DNA of 64,000 nt, from NCBI RefSeq assembly GCF_003333265.1, contig NZ_QOLB01000130.1:1-64000 (forward strand), given 5' to 3'. This DNA is from Candidatus Halocynthiibacter alkanivorans. Its GTDB lineage: Bacteria; Pseudomonadota; Alphaproteobacteria; Rhodobacterales; Rhodobacteraceae. Each line of letters opens with the position of its first letter. The first letter of the stretch is position 1. Positions 9,024 through 17,733 of the stretch are shown here, one piece after another. A program made the position numbers and the translations under genes. The notes below the pieces were generated by a model, which did no database searches, had not been told where the DNA came from, and saw nothing but the letters and a program-made list of their open reading frames with translations.

Positions 9024-9071
9024 TTGCCTGAGCGCAACGCTTCGTTTAGATGTATTGAACGTACGTTCAAT
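9024..9071 (+). promoter_or_regulatory. Candidate promoter with 18-bp palindromic operator
   Basis: TTGCCT at 9024-9029 and TAGATG at 9047-9052 are 17 bases apart and resemble a sigma-70 promoter. Directly downstream, where the start of transcription would be, lies the perfect palindrome ATTGAACGTACGTTCAAT at 9054-9071. The acyl-CoA ligase ATG follows 25 bases later behind a GGGGAGG ribosome-binding site. The size and position fit a TetR-type operator that represses the ligase-crotonase pair; the regulator is not encoded in this window. Confidence 0.55.
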
Positions 9072-9096
9072 TAATGAAGTGATCGGGGAGGATCAG

Positions 9097-10743
9097 ATGC
9101 TGCAGCAAAAGGACACTCTTGAGGCAACACGGGCCGGGTTTTCATGGGATATTCCTGAGCATTTCAACATCGGCACCGACATTTGTGACAAGTGGGCCGA
9201 TAAAACGCCGGAGCGTCTGGCACTGATTGATGTCAGCCCGGACGGCATCGCCACCGAATATAGTTTTGGCGATCTGCGCGACCTGTCCAACCAGTTGGCG
9301 CATGTGCTGCGCAAACACCGCCTGGACCAGGACCGCGTCGGCGTGCTTTTGCCGCAAAGCATGGAAACCGCGGTCGCCCATATCGCCATAAGCAAGACGG
9401 GCTGTGTCTCCCTGCCGCTGTTCACCCTGTTTGGCCCCGAAGCGCTGCTGCACCGTCTGCGCGATTCCGGCGCCAGGGCGGTGATTACCAATGCGGCAGG
9501 CGTGGCGCTGATTGCTGAAATCCGCAGCGAGCTGCCCGGGCTGGAGTTGATCCTGTCGGTCGATGGCGCCAGCGGCGACGCGCTGGATTTCCTGGCGGAA
9601 TGCGCCGGGCAAAGCACCGAATTTGACGCGGTCAACAGCCTGGCCGAAGACCCCGCTATTCTGATTTACACCTCCGGCACCACCGGCAATCCCAAAGGCG
9701 CGCTGCATGCGCACCGGGTGCTGTTCGGCCATCTGCCCGGCGTCGAGATGAGCCATGATTTCCTGCCCCAACCCGGCGACCGGATCTGGACACCTGCCGA
9801 CTGGGCCTGGATTGGCGGCCTGCTCGACGTGATGATGCCGGCGCTGCACCACGGCGTCCCGGTGGTGGCGTGCCGCTTCAAAAAGTTCACCGCCAAAGCC
9901 GCGTTTGACCTGATGCGCGATCACGGGGTGCGCAATGCATTCCTGCCCCCGACCGCGCTGAAAATGATGCGCCTTGAACCTGAGGCCGCCAACTGGGGTC
10001 TGAAACTGCGCTCGGTGGCCAGCGGCGGCGAAACCCTGGGCGAAGAGCTGATCCGCTGGGGTCAGGATGTGCTGGGCGCCACGATCAACGAATTCTACGG
10101 CCAGACCGAATGCAATATGATCGTCTCCTCCTGCAGCGTATTGGAACCGGCAATGCCCGGTGTGATGGGCTTTGCTGTGCCGGGGCATACTGTTGCTGTA
10201 ATCGATGAAGACAGCGGCGATATCATGACAACCGGCGACGAAGGCGGCATCGCCGTGCTCAGCCCCGATCCGGTGATGTTCCTGCGCTACTGGGATAACC
10301 CACAGGCCACCGCGGAAAAATTTGTCACCGGCCCGGCGGGCAAATGGCTGCTGACCGGTGACCGGGGCGTGCAATTGCCCTGTGGCCGCATCCGCTTTGT
10401 CGGCCGCGACGATGATGTCATCAGCTCCGCCGGCTACCGCATCGGTCCTGCAGAAATCGAAGACTGCCTGCTAAGCCATCCGGCAGTTCACCTGGCCGGC
10501 GTGGTCGGGAAACCCGATGCGCTGCGTGGCTCTGTGGTGGCCGCCTATATCACCCTGTCAGACGGGTTCACCGCCTCAGAGATGCTGGCCGATGAAATCG
10601 CCGGCCATGTGAAAGCGCGCCTTGCGGCCTATGAATACCCGCGTGTGGTGCGCTTTATTGACGACATGCCGATGACCACCACCGGAAAAATCATCCGCGG
10701 TCAGTTGCGCGAAATGGCCAAAGCGGAGGCGCAAAATGACTGA
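9097..10743 (+). CDS. Acyl-CoA synthetase (AMP-forming), possible 2-furoate-CoA ligase
   Basis: ANL-superfamily ligase that activates a carboxylic acid to its CoA thioester through an acyl-adenylate. From ATG 9097 it has 548 residues. The AMP-binding motif YTSGTTGNPKG is at 191-201, the YGQTECNM motif follows, and the catalytic C-terminal lysine is K531 in TTTGKIIRG. A longer frame reaches 8935, but ATG 9097 has a strong GGGGAGG ribosome-binding site and lies just after the palindromic operator. It overlaps the crotonase gene by eight bases. The family is certain. The specificity is inferred: with a Mo hydroxylase and a crotonase nearby, furoate is one good candidate; short- or medium-chain or aromatic acids are alternatives. 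Confidence 0.9.
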   Translation: MLQQKDTLEATRAGFSWDIPEHFNIGTDICDKWADKTPERLALIDVSPDGIATEYSFGDLRDLSNQLAHVLRKHRLDQDRVGVLLPQSMETAVAHIAISKTGCVSLPLFTLFGPEALLHRLRDSGARAVITNAAGVALIAEIRSELPGLELILSVDGASGDALDFLAECAGQSTEFDAVNSLAEDPAILIYTSGTTGNPKGALHAHRVLFGHLPGVEMSHDFLPQPGDRIWTPADWAWIGGLLDVMMPALHHGVPVVACRFKKFTAKAAFDLMRDHGVRNAFLPPTALKMMRLEPEAANWGLKLRSVASGGETLGEELIRWGQDVLGATINEFYGQTECNMIVSSCSVLEPAMPGVMGFAVPGHTVAVIDEDSGDIMTTGDEGGIAVLSPDPVMFLRYWDNPQATAEKFVTGPAGKWLLTGDRGVQLPCGRIRFVGRDDDVISSAGYRIGPAEIEDCLLSHPAVHLAGVVGKPDALRGSVVAAYITLSDGFTASEMLADEIAGHVKARLAAYEYPRVVRFIDDMPMTTTGKIIRGQLREMAKAEAQND

Positions 10744-11509
10744 CACCTCTGTTCTCTACGAATCCCGCGACGGCATCGCACTGATCACCCTGAACCGCCC
10801 GGCGCAACGCAATGCGATCAATACCACGCTCAGCGACCAGTTCCGCGCCGCAATTGAGCGCTTTGAGACCAACCCGGACCTGCGGGTGGCGGTGATCGCG
10901 GCAAACGGTCCGGTGTTCTGTGCTGGCATGGATCTGAAAGCCTTTGTAGCCGGGGAAGGCGACGCGATTCTGTTTGGCCCTGGTGGTCTGGCCGGCATGG
11001 TGGCGCGCCCGCGGCGCAAACCGGTGATTGCAGCTGTCGATGGCGCGGCTCTGGCCGGCGGCTTTGAAATCGTTTTGGCCTGCGACATGGTTGTGGCCGG
11101 GGAAAGCGCCACTTTCGGCCTGCCCGAGGCGCGCATCGGCCTGGTGGCGGGCGCAGGAGGCGCTCTGCGCCTGGGCGCCCGTATGCCGCGTGTTGTCGCC
11201 AATGAAATGCTGCTGACTGGCACCCCGATCGGGGCCGCACGGGCGATGGAACTGGGGCTGTTGAACCGCTGCGTTGCCAGCGGCAAAGCACTGGAGGCCG
11301 CGCTGGAGCTGGCCGCACAGATTGCCGCCAACGCGCCACTGTCGCTGGAGGCTTCACTGCATCTGGCCAATCTGGCTGAGCAGCGCGCTGAAGCTGCGTT
11401 CTGGGAAGAAAACAACTGCCACCTCGCCCGGCTTGCGGCCTCAGACGATGCCAGCGAAGGCATTGGCGCATTTATCGAAAAACGCGCGCCCCGCTGGTCA
11501 GGCAGCTGA
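10736..11509 (+). CDS. Enoyl-CoA hydratase/isomerase family protein (crotonase; HmfE candidate)
   Basis: Crotonase-fold acyl-CoA enzyme, 257 residues. Oxyanion-hole segments FCAGMDLKAF (about 61-70) and DGAALAGGFE (102-111) are present. Both acidic residues used by classical hydratases appear to be conserved: E131 in LPEARIG and E157 in ANEMLLTG. It can therefore hydrate an enoyl-CoA; the 2-oxoglutaroyl-CoA hydrolase of furoate pathways (HmfE) is also a crotonase, so the reaction cannot be fixed from sequence alone. The gene starts inside the last codons of the CoA ligase, which implies translational coupling and a shared pathway. Confidence 0.9.
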   Translation: MTDTSVLYESRDGIALITLNRPAQRNAINTTLSDQFRAAIERFETNPDLRVAVIAANGPVFCAGMDLKAFVAGEGDAILFGPGGLAGMVARPRRKPVIAAVDGAALAGGFEIVLACDMVVAGESATFGLPEARIGLVAGAGGALRLGARMPRVVANEMLLTGTPIGAARAMELGLLNRCVASGKALEAALELAAQIAANAPLSLEASLHLANLAEQRAEAAFWEENNCHLARLAASDDASEGIGAFIEKRAPRWSGS

Positions 11510-11538
11510 GCACGCGTCGATGATTTTCCGGATTTGAT

Positions 11539-11555
11539 CCCGGGACCGGCCCGGG
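11539..11555. terminator. Short GC hairpin between convergent genes
   Basis: CCCGGG at 11539-11544 can pair with CCCGGG at 11550-11555 around a five-base loop. It sits between the convergent ends of the crotonase and alanine dehydrogenase genes. There is no T-run, so a role in termination is only suggested by position. Confidence 0.25.
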
Positions 11556-11556
11556 C

Positions 11557-12675
11557 TTAACTGGCCAAAGCGTCGGCAACCGGGGTGTAGTCCAGGCCCA
11601 GCGCTTCTGCGGATGGTGCATTGGTCAGCTTGCCGTTCCACACGTTCAGACCCTGTGCGAGATGCGGATCCGCCTGACAGGCAGCTTGCCAGCCCAGACG
11701 CGCCAGCCGCAGCGTAAACGGCAGTGTCACATTGTTCAGCGCATAGGTAGATGTGCGCGCCACACCGCCGGGCATGTTGGCCACGCAGTAATGCACGATA
11801 CCGTCGACCTCATAGGTGGGATCAGCATGGGTGGTGGCGTGGGAGGTTTCAAAACACCCCCCCTGATCGATGGCAACGTCCACAAGCACCGCACCGGGGT
11901 TCATTGTCGACAGCATATCGCGCGACACCAGTTTTGGCGCAGCAGCCCCGGGCACCAGCACCGCACCGATCACCAGATCGGCCTCAGCAACGCATTCGGC
12001 CAGCGTGGTAGAGGTCGAGAACCGGGTCTTGGCGGCGGCGCCAAAATGGGTGTCCAGACGTTCCAGCACATCGGCGCTGCGGTCGAGAATGGTAACATCC
12101 GCGCCCAGGCCAACCGCCATCTGCGCCGCGTGGAACCCAACCACTCCGCCGCCAATAACAACGACCTTGCCAGGAGCTACACCCGGTACACCGCCGAGCA
12201 GCACACCCCGGCCGCCATGGGCTTTTTCAAGCGCATTGGCGCCGGCCTGAACCGACATCCGCCCTGCAACCTGACTCATAGGTTTTAGCAAAGGCAGGCT
12301 GCCATCCGCGGCCGTCACGGTTTCATAGGCAATACAGGTGGCGCCGGAGGCCAGCAGGTCGTGGGTCTGCTCGGGATCGGGGGCCAGGTGCAGATAGGTG
12401 AACAGCAGCTGGTCCTGGCGCAGCATCGAGCGCTCAGCCGGCTGAGGCTCTTTCACTTTCACGATCATTTCAGCGGTGGAAAACACCTCCGCGGCGGTGT
12501 CCGCGATCTGAGCCCCGGCCGCAACATAGGCGGCGTCATCAGAGCCAATGCCGGTGCCGGCACCGGTTTCGACCAGAACCGAATGGCCCTGACTGACACA
12601 TTCAGCAACGCTCTCAGGCGTCAGGCCAACACGATACTCGTGGTTCTTAACTTCTTTGGGTACACCAATGATCAT
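11557..12675 (-). CDS. ald: Alanine dehydrogenase
   Basis: NAD-dependent interconversion of L-alanine with pyruvate and ammonia. The 372-residue product matches the usual length and begins [19 protein letters not shown] Rossmann dinucleotide-binding segment [16 protein letters not shown] lies near residue 170, and the [14 protein letters not shown] segment is diagnostic. The frame extends to 12765, but the family N-terminus and an AAAGGA ribosome-binding site place the start at 12675 (or the adjacent ATG at 12678). It stands alone, convergent with the crotonase gene. No Lrp-type regulator gene is seen next to it, although one often accompanies ald in related bacteria. Confidence 0.96.
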   Translation of the reverse strand: MIIGVPKEVKNHEYRVGLTPESVAECVSQGHSVLVETGAGTGIGSDDAAYVAAGAQIADTAAEVFSTAEMIVKVKEPQPAERSMLRQDQLLFTYLHLAPDPEQTHDLLASGATCIAYETVTAADGSLPLLKPMSQVAGRMSVQAGANALEKAHGGRGVLLGGVPGVAPGKVVVIGGGVVGFHAAQMAVGLGADVTILDRSADVLERLDTHFGAAAKTRFSTSTTLAECVAEADLVIGAVLVPGAAAPKLVSRDMLSTMNPGAVLVDVAIDQGGCFETSHATTHADPTYEVDGIVHYCVANMPGGVARTSTYALNNVTLPFTLRLARLGWQAACQADPHLAQGLNVWNGKLTNAPSAEALGLDYTPVADALAS

Positions 12676-12931
12676 CATGCGGTCCTTTATTACGCAACGG
12701 GTTATTCTGCGCCTATGATCCACCACATCAGACGGGATATCTTTCATACTTCCCCAAATTACCACGCAATATTCGAAGAAACCCGCGCCATATGCCGAAA
12801 GATGGCGATATTATCCTGCACAGTGTCGATTACAGGGCATTCTTGACCCTGTTGCCTATGCGGCCTAGACAGATCGTCTGAGATGACCGGGCCCGCGCAC
12901 GAGGCGCCGCCCACAGCTGACGGAGCCGCAC

Positions 12932-13543
12932 GTGGCAAATTTCCTCTACCAGAATGACTTGCCTGATGACCTGGAGCTGGGGCCGGTGGTCGCGATTGAC
13001 TGCGAGACCATGGGGCTCAATCCGCACCGGGACCGCCTCTGTGTGGTGCAGATGTCGGGTGGAGACGGCAACGCGCATCTGGTGCAGGTGGCCAAAGGCC
13101 AGTCTGAGGCGCCAAACCTGTGCCGGATGCTGGAAGACCCGGATGTGCTGAAACTGTTCCATTTCGGCCGTTTTGACATCGCCGCGATGTACAATGCGTT
13201 TGGCGCGCTGACCGCCCCGGTCTACTGCACAAAAATCGCCTCCAAACTGATCCGCACCTATACCGACCGCCACGGGCTGAAAAACCTGCTGGATCAATTG
13301 CTGAAAATAGACATCTCCAAGCAGCAACAAATGAGCGACTGGGGGGCGGAAAAACTGAGCGATGCGCAGATCTCCTATGCCGCCTCGGACGTGCTGTACC
13401 TGCACCGGCTGCGCGAAGAGTTAAATCAGCGCCTCGTGCGCGAAAACCGGATGGAAATGGCGCAGGCCTGTTACGATTTTCTGCCCATGCGGGCAAAACT
13501 TGACCTGGCCGGCTGGCCGGACACCGATATTTTCTCGCACTGA
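12932..13543 (+). CDS. rnd: Ribonuclease D-type 3'-5' exonuclease
   Basis: DEDD-superfamily 3'-5' exoribonuclease acting on tRNA and other structured RNA ends. The DEDDy residues are visible: D23 and E25 (VAIDCETMG), D82 (HFGRFDIAAM), and Y149 with D153 (YAASDVLYLH). At 203 residues it is only the exonuclease domain and lacks the HRDC domains of E. coli RNase D; this short form is common in alphaproteobacteria. It starts with GTG at 12932. It is 11 bases upstream of kdsD and probably heads the LPS operon. Confidence 0.92.
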   Translation: MANFLYQNDLPDDLELGPVVAIDCETMGLNPHRDRLCVVQMSGGDGNAHLVQVAKGQSEAPNLCRMLEDPDVLKLFHFGRFDIAAMYNAFGALTAPVYCTKIASKLIRTYTDRHGLKNLLDQLLKIDISKQQQMSDWGAEKLSDAQISYAASDVLYLHRLREELNQRLVRENRMEMAQACYDFLPMRAKLDLAGWPDTDIFSH

Positions 13544-13554
13544 GGACCAGCGCC

Positions 13555-14511
13555 ATGAGCCATGAGACATTTCTGAACACCGGGCGACGGGTCTTGCAGC
13601 AGGAAGCGGACGCGCTGAGCCTGCTGGCAAACAGTATTGGTGACAGTTTCGCCGAAGCCGTGGACCTGATTCTTGCCGCCAAAGGCCGCGTAATTGTCTC
13701 CGGTATGGGCAAATCTGGCCATGTGGGCAAAAAAATCACCGCAACATTCGCTTCAACCGGCACACCGGCACATTTTGTGCATCCGGCGGAAGCCAGCCAC
13801 GGCGATCTCGGCATGCTGTCGGTCGGGGACGTGGCGCTGGTCTTGTCCAACTCTGGCGAAACCCCGGAACTGGCCGATCTGGTCGCCTATACCCGCCGCT
13901 TTCAGATCCCGTTGATCGGGGTTGCCAGCCGCGCCCAGTCGACGCTGATCAAACAGTCAGATGTGGCTCTGATCCTGCCCAAAGCCGAAGAAGCCTGCGG
14001 CAACGGCATCGTCCCCACCACGTCGACCACGATGACGCTGGCGCTCGGGGACGCGCTGGCCGTCGCTCTGATGGAACACCGCTCCTTTTCGCCGGAACAG
14101 TTTCGCGTCTTTCACCCCGGTGGCAAACTGGGCGCACAATTGTCCAAAGTGAGCGATCTGATGCACCGCGACCTGCCGCTGGCCGAGCCCCACACCCCGA
14201 TGAGTGAGGCGTTGCTGACGATCAGTCAAAAGGGATTTGGTGTGGTTGGTGTCACCGACAACGGCGCCCTGACCGGCATTGTGACCGACGGTGATTTGCG
14301 CCGCCATATGGACGGTCTGCTGGATCACACGGCCGGGGAAGTTATGACCGTTGCCCCGACCACGATCGCTCCGGGCGCTCTGGCCGAAGAGGCGGTGGCA
14401 GTCATGAACGAACGCAAGATCACCTGCTTGTTTGTCGTCGATCCCGACGGTGACGGTGCCCCGGAAGGTATCCTTCACATTCACGACTGCCTGCGTGCTG
14501 GTGTGGTGTAA
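13555..14511 (+). CDS. kdsD: Arabinose-5-phosphate isomerase (KpsF/GutQ family)
   Basis: Converts ribulose-5-phosphate to arabinose-5-phosphate, the first step toward Kdo of lipopolysaccharide. The 318-residue protein has an SIS sugar-isomerase domain (SGMGKSGHVGKKI near residue 49, LSNSGETPELADL) and two C-terminal CBS domains (about 200-318). The context, LptC, LptA and LptB immediately after it, supports the LPS-type isomerase. A kdsC phosphatase gene, present at this point in E. coli, is absent. The lptC start follows three bases after its stop. Confidence 0.95.
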   Translation: MSHETFLNTGRRVLQQEADALSLLANSIGDSFAEAVDLILAAKGRVIVSGMGKSGHVGKKITATFASTGTPAHFVHPAEASHGDLGMLSVGDVALVLSNSGETPELADLVAYTRRFQIPLIGVASRAQSTLIKQSDVALILPKAEEACGNGIVPTTSTTMTLALGDALAVALMEHRSFSPEQFRVFHPGGKLGAQLSKVSDLMHRDLPLAEPHTPMSEALLTISQKGFGVVGVTDNGALTGIVTDGDLRRHMDGLLDHTAGEVMTVAPTTIAPGALAEEAVAVMNERKITCLFVVDPDGDGAPEGILHIHDCLRAGVV

Positions 14512-14514
14512 ACC

Positions 14515-15117
14515 ATGGCGCGCTATGACAACGCCCATTCCCGTGTTGTCGCATGGCTGAAAATTGCGCTGCCGCTGGTGGCTGCGGCGATCCTGTTGGT
14601 GTTGTTTTTGCAGGCGCGCACCATTCAACCGGCGCAAAACATCCCCTTTGCAGATATCGATGCCGCCGATCTGGCGCGGGAACAACGCATCGGCAATCCG
14701 ATATTTGCCACACAGACCGACAGCGGCGCGCTGCTGCAGTTTTCCGCCGCAAGCGCGCGACCGGCCCTCAATGACCCGGCGGTGATATTTGGCCAGGACC
14801 TGGTTGTATCGTTGCAAGCGCCTGCGGGCGACCGGATTGACCTGCTGGCCCGGGACGGTGTTCTGGACGGCACCTCTGAAACGCTTGAGCTTGGCGGCGG
14901 CGTCACGATCACCTCTTCCGCAGGCTACCGGATCGAAACGGACCGTATGGCGGCCCGGATGGACGCGACGCTGCTGGAGACCGGGTCCGCGGTCACAGCC
15001 GAGGGGCCGCTGGGCCGGCTTGAGGCCGGCAAATTGCGGATTTCACTGATCCCGGACAGCGACAGCTATGTTCTGGTTTTCAACGCGGGTGTGAAGCTGG
15101 TATATACACCAAAGTAA
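14515..15117 (+). CDS. lptC: LPS export protein LptC
   Basis: Inner-membrane-anchored periplasmic protein that takes LPS from the LptBFG transporter and hands it to LptA. The 200-residue product has one N-terminal membrane anchor (IALPLVAAAILLVLFLQA) followed by a periplasmic beta-jellyroll-type region. Sequence conservation in this family is low, so the call rests on topology and on its fixed position between kdsD and lptA. An LptC/YrbK-family assignment fits the length. Confidence 0.88.
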   Translation: MARYDNAHSRVVAWLKIALPLVAAAILLVLFLQARTIQPAQNIPFADIDAADLAREQRIGNPIFATQTDSGALLQFSAASARPALNDPAVIFGQDLVVSLQAPAGDRIDLLARDGVLDGTSETLELGGGVTITSSAGYRIETDRMAARMDATLLETGSAVTAEGPLGRLEAGKLRISLIPDSDSYVLVFNAGVKLVYTPK

Positions 15118-15131
15118 CAGGGAGTTTGGGT

Positions 15132-15647
15132 TTGTTTACATTGCGTTTTATGATGACCGTGCTGGCGGTTGCGACACTGATGACCGGCCCGGCTGCAGCC
15201 CAGGCGGCCGCGGGTGCACAGCTTGCCTTTGGCAACGCCGGCTATGACAGCAGCCTTCCGATCGAAATCACCGCCGACACGCTGACGGTGGACCAGCAGG
15301 ACGGCACCGCCATTTTTGAGGGCAATGTGCTTATCGGCCAGGGTGATCTCCGACTGACAGCGGCCCTGGTCCGGGTGGAATACGGCACCGCGGCAAATGA
15401 CAACAACGGTGAAATTTCGCGCCTGCTGGCGTCTGGCGGCGTGACTCTGGTCAACGGCAGTGAAACCGCCGAAGCGGCCCGGGCGGAATACAGCCTGGCC
15501 AGCGGCGTGATTACCCTCACCGGGTCCGTTCTGGTCACCCAGGGGCGCAGCGCGTTGTCCTCTGAAAGCATGACCATCGACCTCGACACCGGCACCGGCA
15601 CCATGCAGGGCCGGGTCAAAACCATTTTGCAGACCGGAAGCAATTAA
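15132..15647 (+). CDS. lptA: LPS transport periplasmic protein LptA
   Basis: OstA/LptA-domain protein that bridges LPS across the periplasm. A signal peptide ends around PAAAQA and the OstA-like region starts at LPIEITADTLTVDQQDGTAI. Start choice: a TTG at 15126 lies only one base after the GGAG at 15121-15124, while the in-frame TTG at 15132 is seven bases away and is preferred; an ATG at 15150 is a further option. The product is about 171 residues. Its stop codon overlaps the lptB start (TAATG), so the two are translationally coupled. Confidence 0.9.
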   Translation: MFTLRFMMTVLAVATLMTGPAAAQAAAGAQLAFGNAGYDSSLPIEITADTLTVDQQDGTAIFEGNVLIGQGDLRLTAALVRVEYGTAANDNNGEISRLLASGGVTLVNGSETAEAARAEYSLASGVITLTGSVLVTQGRSALSSESMTIDLDTGTGTMQGRVKTILQTGSN

Positions 15648-16396
15648 TGTCCGACCGCACGCAGGACACGCAGCCTCAGGGGCTGGAAGTCATCAACCTG
15701 CGCAAAAGCTACCGCAAGCGCCTGGTGATCCGGGACGTCTCCCTGCGCCTTGGGCGCGGCGAAGTGGTGGCCCTGCTCGGCCCCAACGGTTCGGGCAAAA
15801 CCACGTGTTTTTATTCCATTGCCGGTCTGGTCACGCCCGAAGGCGGGCAGGTGCTGATCGACGGGCGCGATGTGACACTGCTGCCGATGTACCGGCGCGC
15901 CAAACTTGGCATCGGGTATCTGCCCCAGGAGGTCTCGATTTTCCGCGGCCTCAGTGTCGAAGACAATATCCTGGCGATTCTCGAAATCTCCGTCAAAGAC
16001 ATCCACAAACGCCGCGAAATGCTCGAAGAGCTGATGTCGGATTTTTCCATCACCCACCTGCGCCGGGCCTCTGCCCTGTCGCTGTCGGGCGGCGAGAGAC
16101 GCCGGGTCGAGATCGCAAGATGCCTCGCCGCCGGCCCCAAATATGTCCTGCTCGATGAGCCGTTTGCCGGGGTAGATCCCATTGCCGTAGGCGAGATCAG
16201 AACCCTTGTTGCCAAGCTGAAAACAAGGGAAATCGGCGTGCTGATCACCGACCACAACGTCCAGGAAACCCTGGGCATTGTCGACCGGGCTTATATCCTC
16301 AATGACGGGGCGGTGATGATGAGCGGCACCACCGAAGAAGTGGTGCAGGACGAAAACGTCAGGCGTGTTTACCTGGGCGACAGCTTTCGTATTTGA
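15647..16396 (+). CDS. lptB: LPS export ABC transporter ATP-binding protein LptB
   Basis: ATPase that powers extraction of LPS from the inner membrane with LptF and LptG, which are not in this window. At 249 residues it has normal length. Walker A is GPNGSGKT (45-52), the signature is LSGGE (146-150) and Walker B is LLDEP (168-172), and the LptB-specific YLPQEVSIFRGLSV segment is present. The overlapping start with lptA and the order kdsD-lptC-lptA-lptB make the identity secure. Confidence 0.97.
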   Translation: MSDRTQDTQPQGLEVINLRKSYRKRLVIRDVSLRLGRGEVVALLGPNGSGKTTCFYSIAGLVTPEGGQVLIDGRDVTLLPMYRRAKLGIGYLPQEVSIFRGLSVEDNILAILEISVKDIHKRREMLEELMSDFSITHLRRASALSLSGGERRRVEIARCLAAGPKYVLLDEPFAGVDPIAVGEIRTLVAKLKTREIGVLITDHNVQETLGIVDRAYILNDGAVMMSGTTEEVVQDENVRRVYLGDSFRI

Positions 16397-16622
16397 AAAT
16401 AACTTTAGTCCGGTTGCTGTTGACGCGCCCCTGAAAAAGGCGCTCAATACCCTTAATGCAGGAACATGCCTTCACCATTTGTGCGGGGGCCATACCCGGC
16501 CCGGCACACCAAGCGCCCGACATTTTCGGACCGTATGTTGCCCTGCAATCCTCTCAAATATATTACCGGAGCCTTTACTTCTCCCAGGTGAAGGCCGTCT
16601 TTTCCCAACGAAGGAGTGCTAT

Positions 16623-17198
16623 ATGCTTTACCAAATCAGCGGCAAGCAAATTGACATTGGCGAATCTCTGCAAATTCACGTGAAATCCGAACTCGGAGCG
16701 GTGGTCGAGAAATACGCCGAACGCCCGACGGATGCGCAGATTGTTTTTTCCAGAAGTGCCAGTGAATTTGTTTGTGAAGCCGTTGTACATCTTTCGACCG
16801 GGCTGTCTGCACAGGCGCGGGGCCATGCCCATGATATCTATGCCGCATTTGATTCGGCGGCCGAAAAAATGGAGAAACAACTGCGCAGATACAAACGCCG
16901 GCTGAAAGATCACCACCGTGAGCGGACCTCCCCGGTTGAACTTTCACGCGCTTCCTCTTATATCCTCGCTGGATCGGAACACGACGAGTCAGCTGAACCC
17001 CAGTCGCTGCAGCCCATTATCATCGCGGAGATGGAGACAAAGATCCCCTCTCTTTCAGTCGGTGAAGCGGTAATGCAGATGGAATTGGCGGGCTCACCTG
17101 TGCTAGTGTTCCAAAACGAGGACAAGAGCGGTGTGAACGTGGTCTATCGCCGGGAAGATGGAAACATCGGATGGATTGACCCCAAGAACGCCTCATAA
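16623..17198 (+). CDS. hpf: Ribosome hibernation promoting factor, long form
   Basis: Binds the ribosome and, in the long form, drives 100S dimer formation in resting cells. The 191-residue product has the N-terminal ribosome-binding domain (about 1-100, IQISGKQIDIG-like start) and a C-terminal dimerisation domain (about 130-190, ending NVVYRREDGNIGWIDP). An in-frame opening reaches back into lptB, but ATG 16623 with an AAGGAG ribosome-binding site gives the correct N-terminus. It is 226 bases from lptB; rpoN, which lies between lptB and hpf in many proteobacteria, is missing here. Confidence 0.93.
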   Translation: MLYQISGKQIDIGESLQIHVKSELGAVVEKYAERPTDAQIVFSRSASEFVCEAVVHLSTGLSAQARGHAHDIYAAFDSAAEKMEKQLRRYKRRLKDHHRERTSPVELSRASSYILAGSEHDESAEPQSLQPIIIAEMETKIPSLSVGEAVMQMELAGSPVLVFQNEDKSGVNVVYRREDGNIGWIDPKNAS

Positions 17199-17236
17199 CA
17201 TCCCTGCACTCAAAGCAGGTCTGAAGAAGCGAACTG

Positions 17237-17701
17237 ATGGATCTTTCAAAAATCCTGGAGCCAACGGCCGTGAAGGTCGTTGGTAAACTGACAAGTAAAA
17301 AACGCCTGCTGCAGGAGCTTGCTGAGCTTGCAGCGGTCACCTATGGGCTAGACGTGCGCCGGACTATGGAAGCGCTTCAGGAGCGCGAAAGCCTCGGTCC
17401 GACCGGGGTTGGCCATGGTGTGGCACTGCCCCACGCCCGTATCGAGGGCCTGGACCACGTCGTCGGCGCTTTTTTGCGCATCGAAAGCCCGATGGATTTT
17501 GATGCAGCGGACCGCCAGCCTGTTGACCTGGTTTTTGCCCTGTTTGCACCGGAGGATTCCGGGGTGGAGCATCTGAAAGCACTGGCGCTGGTGTCGCGCA
17601 CCATGCGCAACACCACCACCTGTAGCAAATTACGCGCCAATAATGACTCGGTGACATTGCACGCGCTGCTGACGGAAAGCCCGGCGACCAAAGCGGCCTG
17701 A
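17237..17701 (+). CDS. ptsN: PTS IIA-like nitrogen-regulatory protein PtsN
   Basis: EIIA-Ntr component of the nitrogen-related phosphotransferase system; a regulatory phosphoprotein rather than a sugar transporter subunit. The 154-residue product has the phosphorylated histidine H66 in GVALPHARIEG. It lies 38 bases after hpf, a conserved pairing. PtsP and NPr partners are not in the window. Confidence 0.95.
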   Translation: MDLSKILEPTAVKVVGKLTSKKRLLQELAELAAVTYGLDVRRTMEALQERESLGPTGVGHGVALPHARIEGLDHVVGAFLRIESPMDFDAADRQPVDLVFALFAPEDSGVEHLKALALVSRTMRNTTTCSKLRANNDSVTLHALLTESPATKAA

Positions 17702-17733
17702 CCGCGCCCGCGGCTCTGACCGCAGCAGCGGGC

